Part shown: piece by piece, positions 7,786-15,684 of the stretch
Position numbering within the stretch: the stretch's first letter is position 1
How the letters are laid out: each line of letters opens with the position of its first letter
Assembly: GCF_036826855.1 (NCBI RefSeq)
Contig: NZ_CP104578.1
Span: 186,001-250,000, forward strand
DNA from: Streptomyces sp. SJL17-4
GTDB taxonomy: Bacteria; Actinomycetota; Actinomycetes; Streptomycetales; Streptomycetaceae
Length of the DNA: 64,000 nt
Direction of reading: 5' to 3'
Position numbers and translations under genes: made by a program
The notes under the pieces: generated by a model
Told to the model about the DNA's origin: nothing
The model's database searches: none
The model's input: only the letters and a program-made list of their open reading frames with translations

Positions 7786-7973
7786 GACACCTCCACCGCC
7801 GCGCGGTCGCCGGGTGACGTACCCGGTCCCTGGTCCCCCCATTGCACCAGCGGGTGGCGCCCCGCGCGCGGCACGGACCTTGCGCGGGGCGGTTGTGCTG
7901 CGGTGCCTGATCTGATCAAGTACAGCAGAGGCTACTGACCAGTACGAGATTCCGCTCCCCGGGGGGACAGCCC

Positions 7974-8843
7974 ATGACGACCGGTTTCTTCAGCTCCGTC
8001 GACGATGTCGCCGACCGGCTCGCCACGACCGGCTATCTCGCCTCGCCCGCCGTCGCCACGACCGTCTTCCTCGCCGACCGCCTCGGCAAGCCGCTCCTCG
8101 TCGAGGGCCCGGCCGGCGTCGGCAAGACGGAACTCGCCAAGGCGGTCACCGAGGTCACCGGCGCACGTCTGGTCCGGCTCCAGTGCTACGAGGGCGTCGA
8201 CGAGTCCCGCGCGCTGTACGAGTGGAACCACGCCAAGCAGCTCCTGCGGATCACGGCCGGGCGGGGCGAGTCCTGGGACGAGACGCGGACCGACATCTTC
8301 GGTGAGGAGTTCCTGCTCCCCCGGCCGCTGCTCACCGCGATCCGCTCCGAGCAGCCGACCGTGCTCCTCATCGACGAGACGGACAAGGCCGACGTCGAGG
8401 TGGAGGGGCTGCTCCTGGAGGTGCTCAGCGACTTCCAGATCACCGTTCCCGAGCTGGGGACGATCAAAGCGACCCGGCGCCCGTTCACGGTCCTCACCTC
8501 GAACGCGAGCCGCGAACTCTCCGAGGCCCTGCGCCGCCGCTGTCTCTTCCTGCACATCGGTTTCCCCGAGGAGGAGCTGGAGCGCAGGATCGTCACCCTC
8601 AAGGTCCCCGGGCTGGACGACGCGCTCGCCGCGTCAGTGGTGCGGGTCGTGGGAGCGCTGCGGGCGATGGAGCTGCGGAAGGTGCCGTCCGTCTCGGAGA
8701 CGATCGACTGGGCCCGTACGCTGCTCGCGCTCGGCGCCGACCGCCTGGACGAGCGCGTCGTACGCGAGACCCTGGGCGTCCTCCTCAAGCACCAGGACGA
8801 CATCGTGAGGGCCGCCGCCGAACTCGACCTGGAGGCGGTGTGA
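7974..8843 (+). CDS. MoxR-family AAA+ ATPase
   Basis: A 289-aa MoxR-type AAA+ ATPase. Walker A GPAGVGKT is at residues 45-52 and Walker B LLIDETD at about 131-137, followed by sensor 1 in VLTSNASRELSEALRRRC with the arginine finger. MoxR proteins act with von Willebrand A (VWA) partners as chaperones that mature or activate metal-cofactor enzymes. The next gene overlaps by 4 nt and encodes such a VWA protein, so the two form one functional unit. A GGGGGGA sequence serves as ribosome binding site. No CO dehydrogenase or other client genes lie nearby, so the client is unknown. Confidence 0.93.
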   Translation: MTTGFFSSVDDVADRLATTGYLASPAVATTVFLADRLGKPLLVEGPAGVGKTELAKAVTEVTGARLVRLQCYEGVDESRALYEWNHAKQLLRITAGRGESWDETRTDIFGEEFLLPRPLLTAIRSEQPTVLLIDETDKADVEVEGLLLEVLSDFQITVPELGTIKATRRPFTVLTSNASRELSEALRRRCLFLHIGFPEEELERRIVTLKVPGLDDALAASVVRVVGALRAMELRKVPSVSETIDWARTLLALGADRLDERVVRETLGVLLKHQDDIVRAAAELDLEAV

Positions 8844-10255
8844 GCCGGCCCGTCGACGGTGTGGACGTCACCACCGCACCGACGACGGCCGCCACCCGCC
8901 TCACCGGTCTCGTCGGGGCGCTGCGCGCCCACGGGTTCGGGATCGGGACCGGCGAGACCGTGGACGCCGGGCTGGCCCTCGAGGCCGTCGGCTTCACCGA
9001 CCGGGAACGGGTACGCGAGGCCCTCGCCGCGACCCTGCTCCACGGCGAGGCGCAGCGCCCCGTGTTCGACCGCGTCTTCGACCTGTATTTTCCCCTCGGC
9101 CACACTCGGGCCGCGGAGACGTACGAGAACGCCCCGGCCGGTCCGGCGGATCTCGCGGCCCTGCGCGAGCGGCTCGCCGAGGCGCTCACCACCGCTGACG
9201 GCAGCGCTCTCGACCGGCTGGCCGCCGAGGCGGTGGGCGGTTTCGGCGGCTACGGTTCGGGCCCCGAGTCGGACGGCTGGTCCTCGTACCAGACGCTGTC
9301 CCGGCTGCGTCCCGAGACGCTGCTCGCCCGCGTGCGGGAGCGGCTCCGGGCGGTGCCCGGGGCGGAGGACCCCGAGTTCACCGAGCGGCTGCTCGACGAC
9401 GAGATCCGGCGCCGCATCGAGGCCTTCCGCGAGCGGGTGCGGACCGAGGCCCGGCGGCGGGTCGCCGAGCGCCAGGGCCGCGACCGGGTCGCGCGCCGTG
9501 CGGTCGCGGGGACGGCGGACACCGTCGACTTCCTGCTGGCCGGCCGGGCGCAGCTGGACGAGTTGCGGCGTACGGTACGGCCGCTGGCGCGCAAGCTGGC
9601 CACCCGGCTCGCGGCCCGCCGGCGCCGGGCGTCGCGCGGGGAGATCGATCTGCGGCGGACGCTGCGCCGCTCGCTGTCGACCGGTGGCGTGCCGGTGCGG
9701 CCGGTGCTGCGCCGACGCCCTCCCCGGCGACCGGAGCTGGTCCTGCTGTGCGACGTGTCCGGCTCGGTGGCCGGTTTCGCGCAGTTCACGATGTTGCTGG
9801 TGCAGGCCCTGCACGACCAGTTCAGCCGGGTGCGCGTCTTCGCCTTCGTCAACCGGGTGGACGAGGTGACGGGGCTGATCGCCCGGGGTTCCGCGGACCC
9901 GGCCGGGCTCGGCGACCGCATCCTCGCGGAGGCGGAGCTGACCGGGTGGCACGGGCAGAGCGACTACGGGACGGCCCTGGGTGAGTTCGCCGCCCGGTAC
10001 GCCGAGGCCCTCGGCCCGCGCACCGTGGTCTTCGTCCTCGGGGACGCGCGCACCAACGGCTCCGACCCGAACCTCGCGGCCCTGAAGCGGATCGCGGACC
10101 GGGCCCGCCGGGTCCACTGGCTCAATCCCGAGCAGCCCTCGCTGTGGGGCACCGGCGACTCGGTGGCCCCGGCGTACGCCGAGCTCGTCGAGATGCGTCC
10201 GTGCCGCAACGCCCGCCAGCTGGGGGCTCTGATCGGTCGCCTGCTGCCTGTGTGA
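8840..10255 (+). CDS. CoxE-like VWA domain protein
   Basis: A 471-aa protein of the CoxE/VWA-containing family. The N-terminal ~250 residues are helical and Arg-rich; the C-terminal half is a VWA domain with the MIDAS motif in LLCDVSGSVAGF and TGWHGQSDYGTALGEF supplying the downstream Thr/Asp. The GTG start (8840) overlaps the TGA of the MoxR gene, implying translational coupling. In CO dehydrogenase clusters CoxD (MoxR) and CoxE load the active-site metal; here no such enzyme is encoded nearby, so this is a stand-alone pair. An internal ATG would truncate the helical region and is unlikely. Confidence 0.9.
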   Translation: MSRPVDGVDVTTAPTTAATRLTGLVGALRAHGFGIGTGETVDAGLALEAVGFTDRERVREALAATLLHGEAQRPVFDRVFDLYFPLGHTRAAETYENAPAGPADLAALRERLAEALTTADGSALDRLAAEAVGGFGGYGSGPESDGWSSYQTLSRLRPETLLARVRERLRAVPGAEDPEFTERLLDDEIRRRIEAFRERVRTEARRRVAERQGRDRVARRAVAGTADTVDFLLAGRAQLDELRRTVRPLARKLATRLAARRRRASRGEIDLRRTLRRSLSTGGVPVRPVLRRRPPRRPELVLLCDVSGSVAGFAQFTMLLVQALHDQFSRVRVFAFVNRVDEVTGLIARGSADPAGLGDRILAEAELTGWHGQSDYGTALGEFAARYAEALGPRTVVFVLGDARTNGSDPNLAALKRIADRARRVHWLNPEQPSLWGTGDSVAPAYAELVEMRPCRNARQLGALIGRLLPV

Positions 10256-10259
10256 CCGC

Positions 10260-10394
10260 GCGTGGCACCACGGCGGGGAGAGGGCAGCCGGCCGGGTTCC
10301 CGCCGCGGAGCTCGGCGCCCTGCACGGCGTGGGCCCGAAGGCGCTGCGCCTGCTCGGTGAGGAGCTCGCGGCGCGCGGCATGGAGCTGCGGTGA
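10260..10394 (+). pseudogene. C-terminal remnant of a helix-hairpin-helix DNA-binding protein
   Basis: The frame ending at the TGA 10392-10394 encodes PAAELGALHGVGPKALRLLG and a short tail ending ARGMELR. This is the C-terminal half of the small HhH proteins (LHGVGPKA motif) that are common in Streptomyces. No start codon or N-terminal half precedes it: the frame runs back into the end of the VWA gene without homology. It is best read as a 5'-deleted relic. No RBS is present. Confidence 0.6.
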
Positions 10395-10447
10395 GCGCCC
10401 GTCGCGCCCACCGGGACCTCGGCTGTACGGCGGAAGGCGCCGCGAAC

Positions 10448-10461
10448 TAGCGTGACCCCCA
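10448..10461 (+). promoter_or_regulatory. leaderless promoter -10 box for the nucleosidase
   Basis: TAGCGT at 10448-10453 is a good actinobacterial -10 hexamer. It stands 7 nt before the ATG, so transcription would start at or next to the start codon. Confidence 0.6.
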
Positions 10462-11045
10462 TGGAACTCTTGGGAGAGATCACCGCCGGCCGTCCGCTGC
10501 TCGTCCTCGCCGTCAAGGAGGAGGCGCAGTTCCTGGACACGGACCTGCCGGTGCTGCTGACCGGCATGGGCAAGGTGAACGCGGCGACCGCGCTCGCGCT
10601 CGCCCTCGGCCGCGGCCCGCGGCCGTCCGGGGTCGTGAACCTGGGGACGGCGGGGGCGCTGCGTCCCGGCATGACCGGGACGCATGTGATCGGCACCGTG
10701 GTGCAGCACGACTTCGACGGCCGGCTGCTCGCCACGCTGACGGGCGAGTCGTACGGCGCGCCGCTGACGCTCCCGGACGGCGGTGACACGGTCCTGGCGA
10801 CCGGGGACACGTTCATCTCGGACGAGGCCGCCCGCGCCCGGCTCGCGGAGCAGGCCGCTCTCGTCGACATGGAGGGGTACGCCCTCGCGCACGCCGCCGG
10901 GATCGCCGGGGTGCCGCTGCGCATCGTGAAGCACGTCAGCGACGAGGCCGGGGAGGGCGCGGCGCGCACCTGGCGTGAATCGGTCGCCGAGTGCGCGCGG
11001 GTTCTCGCCGACTGGGCGGCGGCGAACACCCCGTACCGCGACTGA
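10461..11045 (+). CDS. MTA/SAH nucleosidase-like phosphorylase-superfamily protein
   Basis: A 194-aa member of the PNP/UDP phosphorylase superfamily, closest in layout to 5'-methylthioadenosine/S-adenosylhomocysteine nucleosidases. It has the GMGKVNAATAL turn, NLGTAGAL, the ribose-binding LVDMEGYALAHAA motif and the catalytic Asp in HVSDEAGEG. It is somewhat short for MtnN (about 230 aa). The start is ATG 10461: a TAGCGT -10 box (10448-10453) lies 7 nt before it and indicates a leaderless transcript. A GTG at 10452 overlaps that box and is unlikely. Expected to recycle purine nucleoside by-products in the cytosol; exact substrate unproven. Confidence 0.85.
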   Translation: MELLGEITAGRPLLVLAVKEEAQFLDTDLPVLLTGMGKVNAATALALALGRGPRPSGVVNLGTAGALRPGMTGTHVIGTVVQHDFDGRLLATLTGESYGAPLTLPDGGDTVLATGDTFISDEAARARLAEQAALVDMEGYALAHAAGIAGVPLRIVKHVSDEAGEGAARTWRESVAECARVLADWAAANTPYRD

Positions 11046-11077
11046 GTGGACGGACCTCCGGCGTGGTCACTGGTGGG

Positions 11078-12247
11078 TCACTGGTGCGGGAAGTGGACCT
11101 CCGGGTTCGCCGGCGACGGGCCGTCGAGGAGCGGGCGCGGGAGTCCGCGCAGGTGCTGGTCGAAGAAGGCGGCGACGTACGTCCGGGTGACGGCGACGGC
11201 GCGGTCGGTGGGCAGTTCGGGCTGCGGCAGGCCGAAGTGGCGCGAGATCACGGGACCGTCGGAGAAGGTGAAGTGCTCGGAGCCGGCCACGGTGACCCAG
11301 CGCTTCCACCCGTCGAGGGCGTTCCACGTCCGGTCCCAGGTGGTGTCCGTGCCGCCGGGCAGGTGCATGGCGTCGTGGGTGCCGAGCATCATGAACGGAC
11401 GGCCTCGCAGGCCGTCCGCCGGCAGGTCCTCCCAGAACGACCCGTCCATGTTGATCCCGGCGTCGACGCGCGCGTCGGCCACCATCGTGGAGGCCGCGCT
11501 CGCCCCGCCGATGGAGTGGCCCGCCATGCCGATCCGACGGGCGTCGATCACGTCGGCGTGCTTCCAGACGGGCCGGGGCCCGGTGAGCCGGTCCAGGACG
11601 TGGCGCATGTCGGCGGCGCGGGTCGAGGTGACCACGCTGCCGTGCACGCCTCCCTCGTCGAGGGCGGTGCAGGCGACACAGGTGAGGGTGCGGCCGCCGG
11701 GGAGGCTGATCCCGTAGGACTCGTAGGCGTGGTCGACGGAGGCGACGACGTAGCCGCGGGAGGCGAGGTCCTCGGCGAGATGGGTGAGGGTCCAGCGGGA
11801 GACGCTGAAACCCGGTGAGAGCAGCACCAGGGGGCGGTGGCCCGGGGCGGGCCGCGCGTCGGTCCTGCTGTGGGTTTGCGTCCGGGCGAGCACGTCGCCG
11901 GACACGCCGGGCCCGAGCTGCCCGGCGAGCAGTCGCGCCTCCTCCCCGGTGGCGTACGGGGCGGGGCGGCCACCGCCGGCCGCGGCCGGGTAGTGGAGGG
12001 TGACCATGAGCGCGCGTCCGTCAGCGGCGGGAACCCACGGGTCGGTGCGGGAGCGGTCGACGAGCGGGAGGACGGTGCTCCCGACGGAGTACGGCCCGGT
12101 GGGCGCGGGCAGCGTGGCGGCCTTCGCCGCCTGTGCGGCCTGCAGCGGCGGCGGGGCATCGGGAGTGGCCGCGGTGGCGACACCGGCGGGTAAGGCGACG
12201 GAGCAGACGAGGAGGGCGGCGACGGCCGCCCTGGTGAATCGGATCAT
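11078..12247 (-). CDS. secreted alpha/beta hydrolase (PAF-acetylhydrolase/lipase-like), TTA codon
   Basis: A 389-aa exported serine hydrolase. The signal peptide (residues 1-26) ends in a VATAA-type site. The nucleophile elbow is GHSIGG within MAGHSIGGASA, preceded by the long pre-core typical of the PAF-AH-II-like/dienelactone hydrolase group. An Asp (DARVDAGINMDGSF region) and a C-terminal His (GSEHFTF) complete a plausible triad. Codon 19 in the signal peptide is TTA (12193-12191), so translation may depend on the bldA tRNA and be developmentally timed. The gene stands alone, convergent with the nucleosidase. Substrate is unknown: lipid, ester or polyester. Confidence 0.88.
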   Translation of the reverse strand: MIRFTRAAVAALLVCSVALPAGVATAATPDAPPPLQAAQAAKAATLPAPTGPYSVGSTVLPLVDRSRTDPWVPAADGRALMVTLHYPAAAGGGRPAPYATGEEARLLAGQLGPGVSGDVLARTQTHSRTDARPAPGHRPLVLLSPGFSVSRWTLTHLAEDLASRGYVVASVDHAYESYGISLPGGRTLTCVACTALDEGGVHGSVVTSTRAADMRHVLDRLTGPRPVWKHADVIDARRIGMAGHSIGGASAASTMVADARVDAGINMDGSFWEDLPADGLRGRPFMMLGTHDAMHLPGGTDTTWDRTWNALDGWKRWVTVAGSEHFTFSDGPVISRHFGLPQPELPTDRAVAVTRTYVAAFFDQHLRGLPRPLLDGPSPANPEVHFPHQ

Positions 12248-12395
12248 GAGGACACGCTAGGAGTCCCGGCCGCCGCGCCGCGTCCTGCTGCGGGCCCATG
12301 CGCCGTCAGACCAGAGGCGGATACGCGGCGGTCCGAGTGACGTGACCTCGGGCCCGGCCCGCTGGGACCGCCACTCTCGCCGCCGCCCCGGCGCC

Positions 12396-12441
12396 ACGGC
12401 GGACGGGCACGCGCGCGTGCAGCCGCGGGCCCGTCCGCCGT
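12396..12441 (-). terminator. 13-bp stem terminator after the CocE-type hydrolase
   Basis: ACGGCGGACGGGC (12396-12408) pairs perfectly with GCCCGTCCGCCGT (12429-12441) around a 20-nt loop. It lies 26 nt past the hydrolase stop on the minus strand. The rest of the gap 12248-12466 shows nothing recognisable. Confidence 0.6.
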
Positions 12442-12466
12442 ACGGCTCGGACAGGAGCCGACCCGG

Positions 12467-14398
12467 TCAGCCCAGCGGCAGTTCCAGGCGGGACGGTTCG
12501 CCCTGCGGGGAGCCGATGACGGTCTGCGTCCAGGTGACGGAGGCGTCCCCGTACAGCGGGTCCTTGCTGTCGACGACCAGCATCAGCCGGTTCCCGGAGG
12601 GGATGTCGTACGCGGCCGCCTGGAGCTCCCAGGTGACGGTGGTGTCCTGGTCGGGCGTCAGGCCGTAGACGTTGAGCGGCTCATGGCTGATGATCCGGGC
12701 CGTGCCGTCCTCGGCGACGTCCAGGAGGTGGGCGTAGAGGCTCGCCGAGGTGGCCGTGGAGCGGACGGTGAGGCGCAGCCGGGGGATGCCGCGGACGCGG
12801 CGGCCGACGCCGTCCTCCCCGTCGCGCGAGACGAAGGGTTCGGTCGTCCAGGCGACCGCGTGGCGGCGGTCGATCTTGCGGGTGTCGTAGATCTTGGGGT
12901 TGCCCTGCCACTCCGCCTGACCGGTCTTCATGATCGCGTCCATGGCGGTGGCCTCGGTGTCCACGCCCGCGAGGAAGGCGCGTCGCCAGCCGGTCTCCTC
13001 CGCCCCGGGGTCGCCCGTGGGGACGAGCCGGCCGTCGGTGCCGGCCGCGCCGTCGCCGGTGAGGCCGAACACCTCGGTGCTGCCGGTGACCTCGCTCCAA
13101 CCGGGGCTGGTCTCGCGGCGGGCGGGCACGACGATCCGGTTCTCGCCGGTGGGTTCGCCGGTCTCCGGGTCCAGGACGGGTTCCGTCACGTACGAGAACA
13201 TCACCTGGTTGCAGACCTGCGGCCAGTCCTCCACGCCGTTGCGCTCGCCCCTGAGGTGGTGGTCGAGCCAGGCGTACGCCTCCGCCATGGGGAGGTTGAT
13301 CTCCCCCCGGACGGCCGGCGGGCCGATGAGGGCGGGGCCCTCGGGTGCGGCGTGGTCGCCGATCCACATGTTGAGCCGTTTGGGGACGTCCAGGCCGTTG
13401 AAGGTCTCGACGGTCTGGTTGACCGCGAAGAGGCTCTCGTGCCAGGTGTTGGAGAAGAAGGTCGGCGTGCCCTTCTCGTTGGTCAGGGACAGGTACGACT
13501 CGGGGGCGCGCTTGAGGCCCCACTCGACGACGGCGTCCAGGTTCCGGTCGGCCTGGAAGTCGGCGAGGATCGCCTGGTTGGCCTCGTCGAACTTGCTCTC
13601 GACCGGTCCGCCGGTGAGGGCGAGGAGGGCCTTCACGGCCGCGAGGTGGCGGGTGTTGTGGTCGTAGAGGCTGGTCGCGAGGTTGCCCCAGGTGCTGAGG
13701 GCGACGACGGCGGCGACCCGGTCGTCGTGGGCGGCGACGAGCTGGCTGATGCCGGAGCCGTACGACTCCCCCATGAAGCCGATGACGCTCGGGGCGAAGC
13801 GGTCGACGGCGAAGTCGATGACCGCGGAGCCGTCGGCCCAGTCGTGGGGTCCGGCGACGTCGACGAAGCCGCTGGAGGTGGAGGGCAGTCCGGGGATGCC
13901 GAGGCCGCGGGGCGTGTAGGCGAGGACGTGGTAGCCCTTGCGGGCGAGGACCAGGTAGGACCAGAGGAACAGGGGCCAGCCGAAGGGGGTCCAGCCGGCG
14001 GGCACGACGACGAGCGGGTGCGGGCCCGGGCCGAGCTGTCGGAGGCTGAAGGCGGAGAGCCGGACGTTCTCCGCGCTGCCCTCGCTCTCCGCGGCCCCTT
14101 CGATGCGGTGGTACGCGGGCAGCGCCAGGCCGCGCACCTCCTCGACGATCGCGGCGAGTTCGGCGGGGAGCAGCGCGGTGGCGGTGTCGGTGCCGTCGGT
14201 CGTTTCGCTCAGGAGCGCGTTGGCGAGGGTCTGGCCGAGCCGGACGGCGCCGGGGTCCACCGTTCCGTCGGCGGCCCAGAGGCCGCGTGCGGTGATCCGG
14301 GAGGTCTCGGCCGCGGTCAGGGCCGCCGTGACGTCCGGGAAGCCGGGAAAGTGTTCGGACGAGCCGGTGGTGAAGGGGTTCTCCTTGGGCACGTGCAC
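12467..14398 (-). CDS. CocE/NonD-family hydrolase (X-Pro dipeptidyl-peptidase-like)
   Basis: A 643-aa alpha/beta hydrolase of the CocE/NonD, S15-type group. The nucleophile Ser is in GFMGESYGSG; a catalytic-domain Asp region (MWIGDHAAPEG) and a helical cap follow. A C-terminal jelly-roll beta domain (about the last 200 residues, with LRLTVRSTATSASLYAHLLD) is typical of the family. I chose the GTG at 14398 because AGAGGA precedes it at about 5 nt; a second GTG (14392) is possible and longer frames upstream are not homologous. There is no signal peptide. Members cleave esters or N-acyl bonds, such as cocaine esterase and glutaryl acylase; substrate unknown. Confidence 0.88.
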   Translation of the reverse strand: MHVPKENPFTTGSSEHFPGFPDVTAALTAAETSRITARGLWAADGTVDPGAVRLGQTLANALLSETTDGTDTATALLPAELAAIVEEVRGLALPAYHRIEGAAESEGSAENVRLSAFSLRQLGPGPHPLVVVPAGWTPFGWPLFLWSYLVLARKGYHVLAYTPRGLGIPGLPSTSSGFVDVAGPHDWADGSAVIDFAVDRFAPSVIGFMGESYGSGISQLVAAHDDRVAAVVALSTWGNLATSLYDHNTRHLAAVKALLALTGGPVESKFDEANQAILADFQADRNLDAVVEWGLKRAPESYLSLTNEKGTPTFFSNTWHESLFAVNQTVETFNGLDVPKRLNMWIGDHAAPEGPALIGPPAVRGEINLPMAEAYAWLDHHLRGERNGVEDWPQVCNQVMFSYVTEPVLDPETGEPTGENRIVVPARRETSPGWSEVTGSTEVFGLTGDGAAGTDGRLVPTGDPGAEETGWRRAFLAGVDTEATAMDAIMKTGQAEWQGNPKIYDTRKIDRRHAVAWTTEPFVSRDGEDGVGRRVRGIPRLRLTVRSTATSASLYAHLLDVAEDGTARIISHEPLNVYGLTPDQDTTVTWELQAAAYDIPSGNRLMLVVDSKDPLYGDASVTWTQTVIGSPQGEPSRLELPLG

Positions 14399-14570
14399 CC
14401 GTTCCTCTCGACTGGACTGGTGACTGTCCGCGATGCGGACGGTCGCAAGCCTCACGTATGTGGGGCGGAGCGGCCAGAGCGCACGAACAGCGCACGTGTC
14501 ACGCAACCGGTCGGGAACGACACAAGCCGCCCCGAACTCGATGTTTGGGGACGACGAGGGCGGGTCGGGG

Positions 14571-15683
14571 TCAACGGGATTCGGGTGGATACACCACGAG
14601 CAGGGCGGCGACGTCGTCGTCGAGGCTGCCCGATCCGTACGCGGTGAGGTCTTTGTGGAGGAGGGCCGGCACGTTCTCGGCGGGTTCACGCACCCAGCCG
14701 CGCAGGCGCAGTTCCAGCGGATAGAAGGTGCCGGTCCGGTCGCGGGTCTCGCTGACCCCGTCGGTGTAGAGGAGCAGCCGGTCCCCCGGGCCGAACGGCA
14801 CCTCCTCGATGTGGTGGTGGGAGTCGGCGAGGCCCGCGAGGTTCACGGGCAGCGAGGGGTCGGCGAAGCGCACGGCCTCGACCCCGCCGCCGCGCTGGAG
14901 CAGCGGGGTGGGGTGGCCGCAGCTGAGCAGCCGTGCGATGTCCTCGCCGTCGGGGAACTCCACGAGGACGACGGTGGCGAAGCGTTCGGCGGCGTCGGAG
15001 TCCGGATCCCAGGCGCCGTAGCGGGCGAGGCCCTCGTCGAGCCGGTCGGCGAGGGCGGCCAGGTCGGCCGCGTCGTTGACGGCGGCGCGGAAGGAGCCCA
15101 GGAGCACGGAGGCGGTCTCGACGGCGCCGAGTCCCTTGCCCTGGACGTCGCCGAGCATGACCCGTACGGCCCCGGGGACGCGTACCGCCTCGTAGAAGTC
15201 ACCGCCGATCCTGGCCTTGGCCGCGGCCGCCACGTACAGCAGGTGCAGGTCGAAGCGGCCGAGGTGGGTGGGGAGGGGGCGCAGCACGACGCGCTGGACG
15301 ACTTCGGCGACGGCGGTGAGTTCGCTCAGGTCCTGCTCGTAGCGGGTGCGGACCCGGCTGACCCAGGCAGCGGCGGCGGTGACGCCGACGATCACGATCA
15401 GGTTCGCGAGGAGTTCGGGCGCCGCGGCGAACTCGTCCCTGACGACGCCGAGCAGCAGTCGGGCGGCGACGGCGAGCAGCCCGATGACGATCGTCCCGGG
15501 CACGCTCCAGGTGACGGCGGCGAGCGCGGGTGCGGCGACGAGGAGCCGGTCGAAGCGCTCCTGCTCGGGGGTCATCAGATCGGCGACGAACGCCAGGGCC
15601 AGGACCAGGAAGGGCAGCGCACGACCGAGGTTGAACTGGGTGCGCTTCGGTGCGTCGGGGTGAACCCGCTGACCTGCCGGCAT
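14571..15683 (-). CDS. membrane-anchored SpoIIE PP2C-type phosphatase
   Basis: A 370-aa protein. About three hydrophobic helices (roughly residues 20-36, 46-80 and 92-110) anchor it in the membrane. A coiled-coil linker leads to a SpoIIE phosphatase domain with ARIGGDFYEAV, VMLGDVQGKGLGAVE, LLSCGHPTPLL and LLLYTDGVSETRD, and a C-terminal LDDDVAALLVV. All metal-ligating acidic residues are present. It starts directly after the MFS stop (TGAAATG), so it is probably translated by coupling as the third gene of a TetR-MFS-phosphatase operon. It likely acts on an anti-anti-sigma factor (STAS domain), but no partner is encoded here. Confidence 0.9.
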   Translation of the reverse strand: MPAGQRVHPDAPKRTQFNLGRALPFLVLALAFVADLMTPEQERFDRLLVAAPALAAVTWSVPGTIVIGLLAVAARLLLGVVRDEFAAAPELLANLIVIVGVTAAAAWVSRVRTRYEQDLSELTAVAEVVQRVVLRPLPTHLGRFDLHLLYVAAAAKARIGGDFYEAVRVPGAVRVMLGDVQGKGLGAVETASVLLGSFRAAVNDAADLAALADRLDEGLARYGAWDPDSDAAERFATVVLVEFPDGEDIARLLSCGHPTPLLQRGGGVEAVRFADPSLPVNLAGLADSHHHIEEVPFGPGDRLLLYTDGVSETRDRTGTFYPLELRLRGWVREPAENVPALLHKDLTAYGSGSLDDDVAALLVVYPPESR

Positions 15684-15684
15684 T

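Noticed and set aside
5101..7938. 945-aa plus-strand open frame
   Set aside because: It is antisense to the SpoIIE phosphatase and out of frame with the thioesterase; Arg/Gly-rich composition without any domain, as expected for high-GC shadow frames.
8186..11029. 947-aa minus-strand frame
   Set aside because: It is antisense to the MoxR, VWA and nucleosidase genes; composition is Arg/Ser-rich and no motif is visible.
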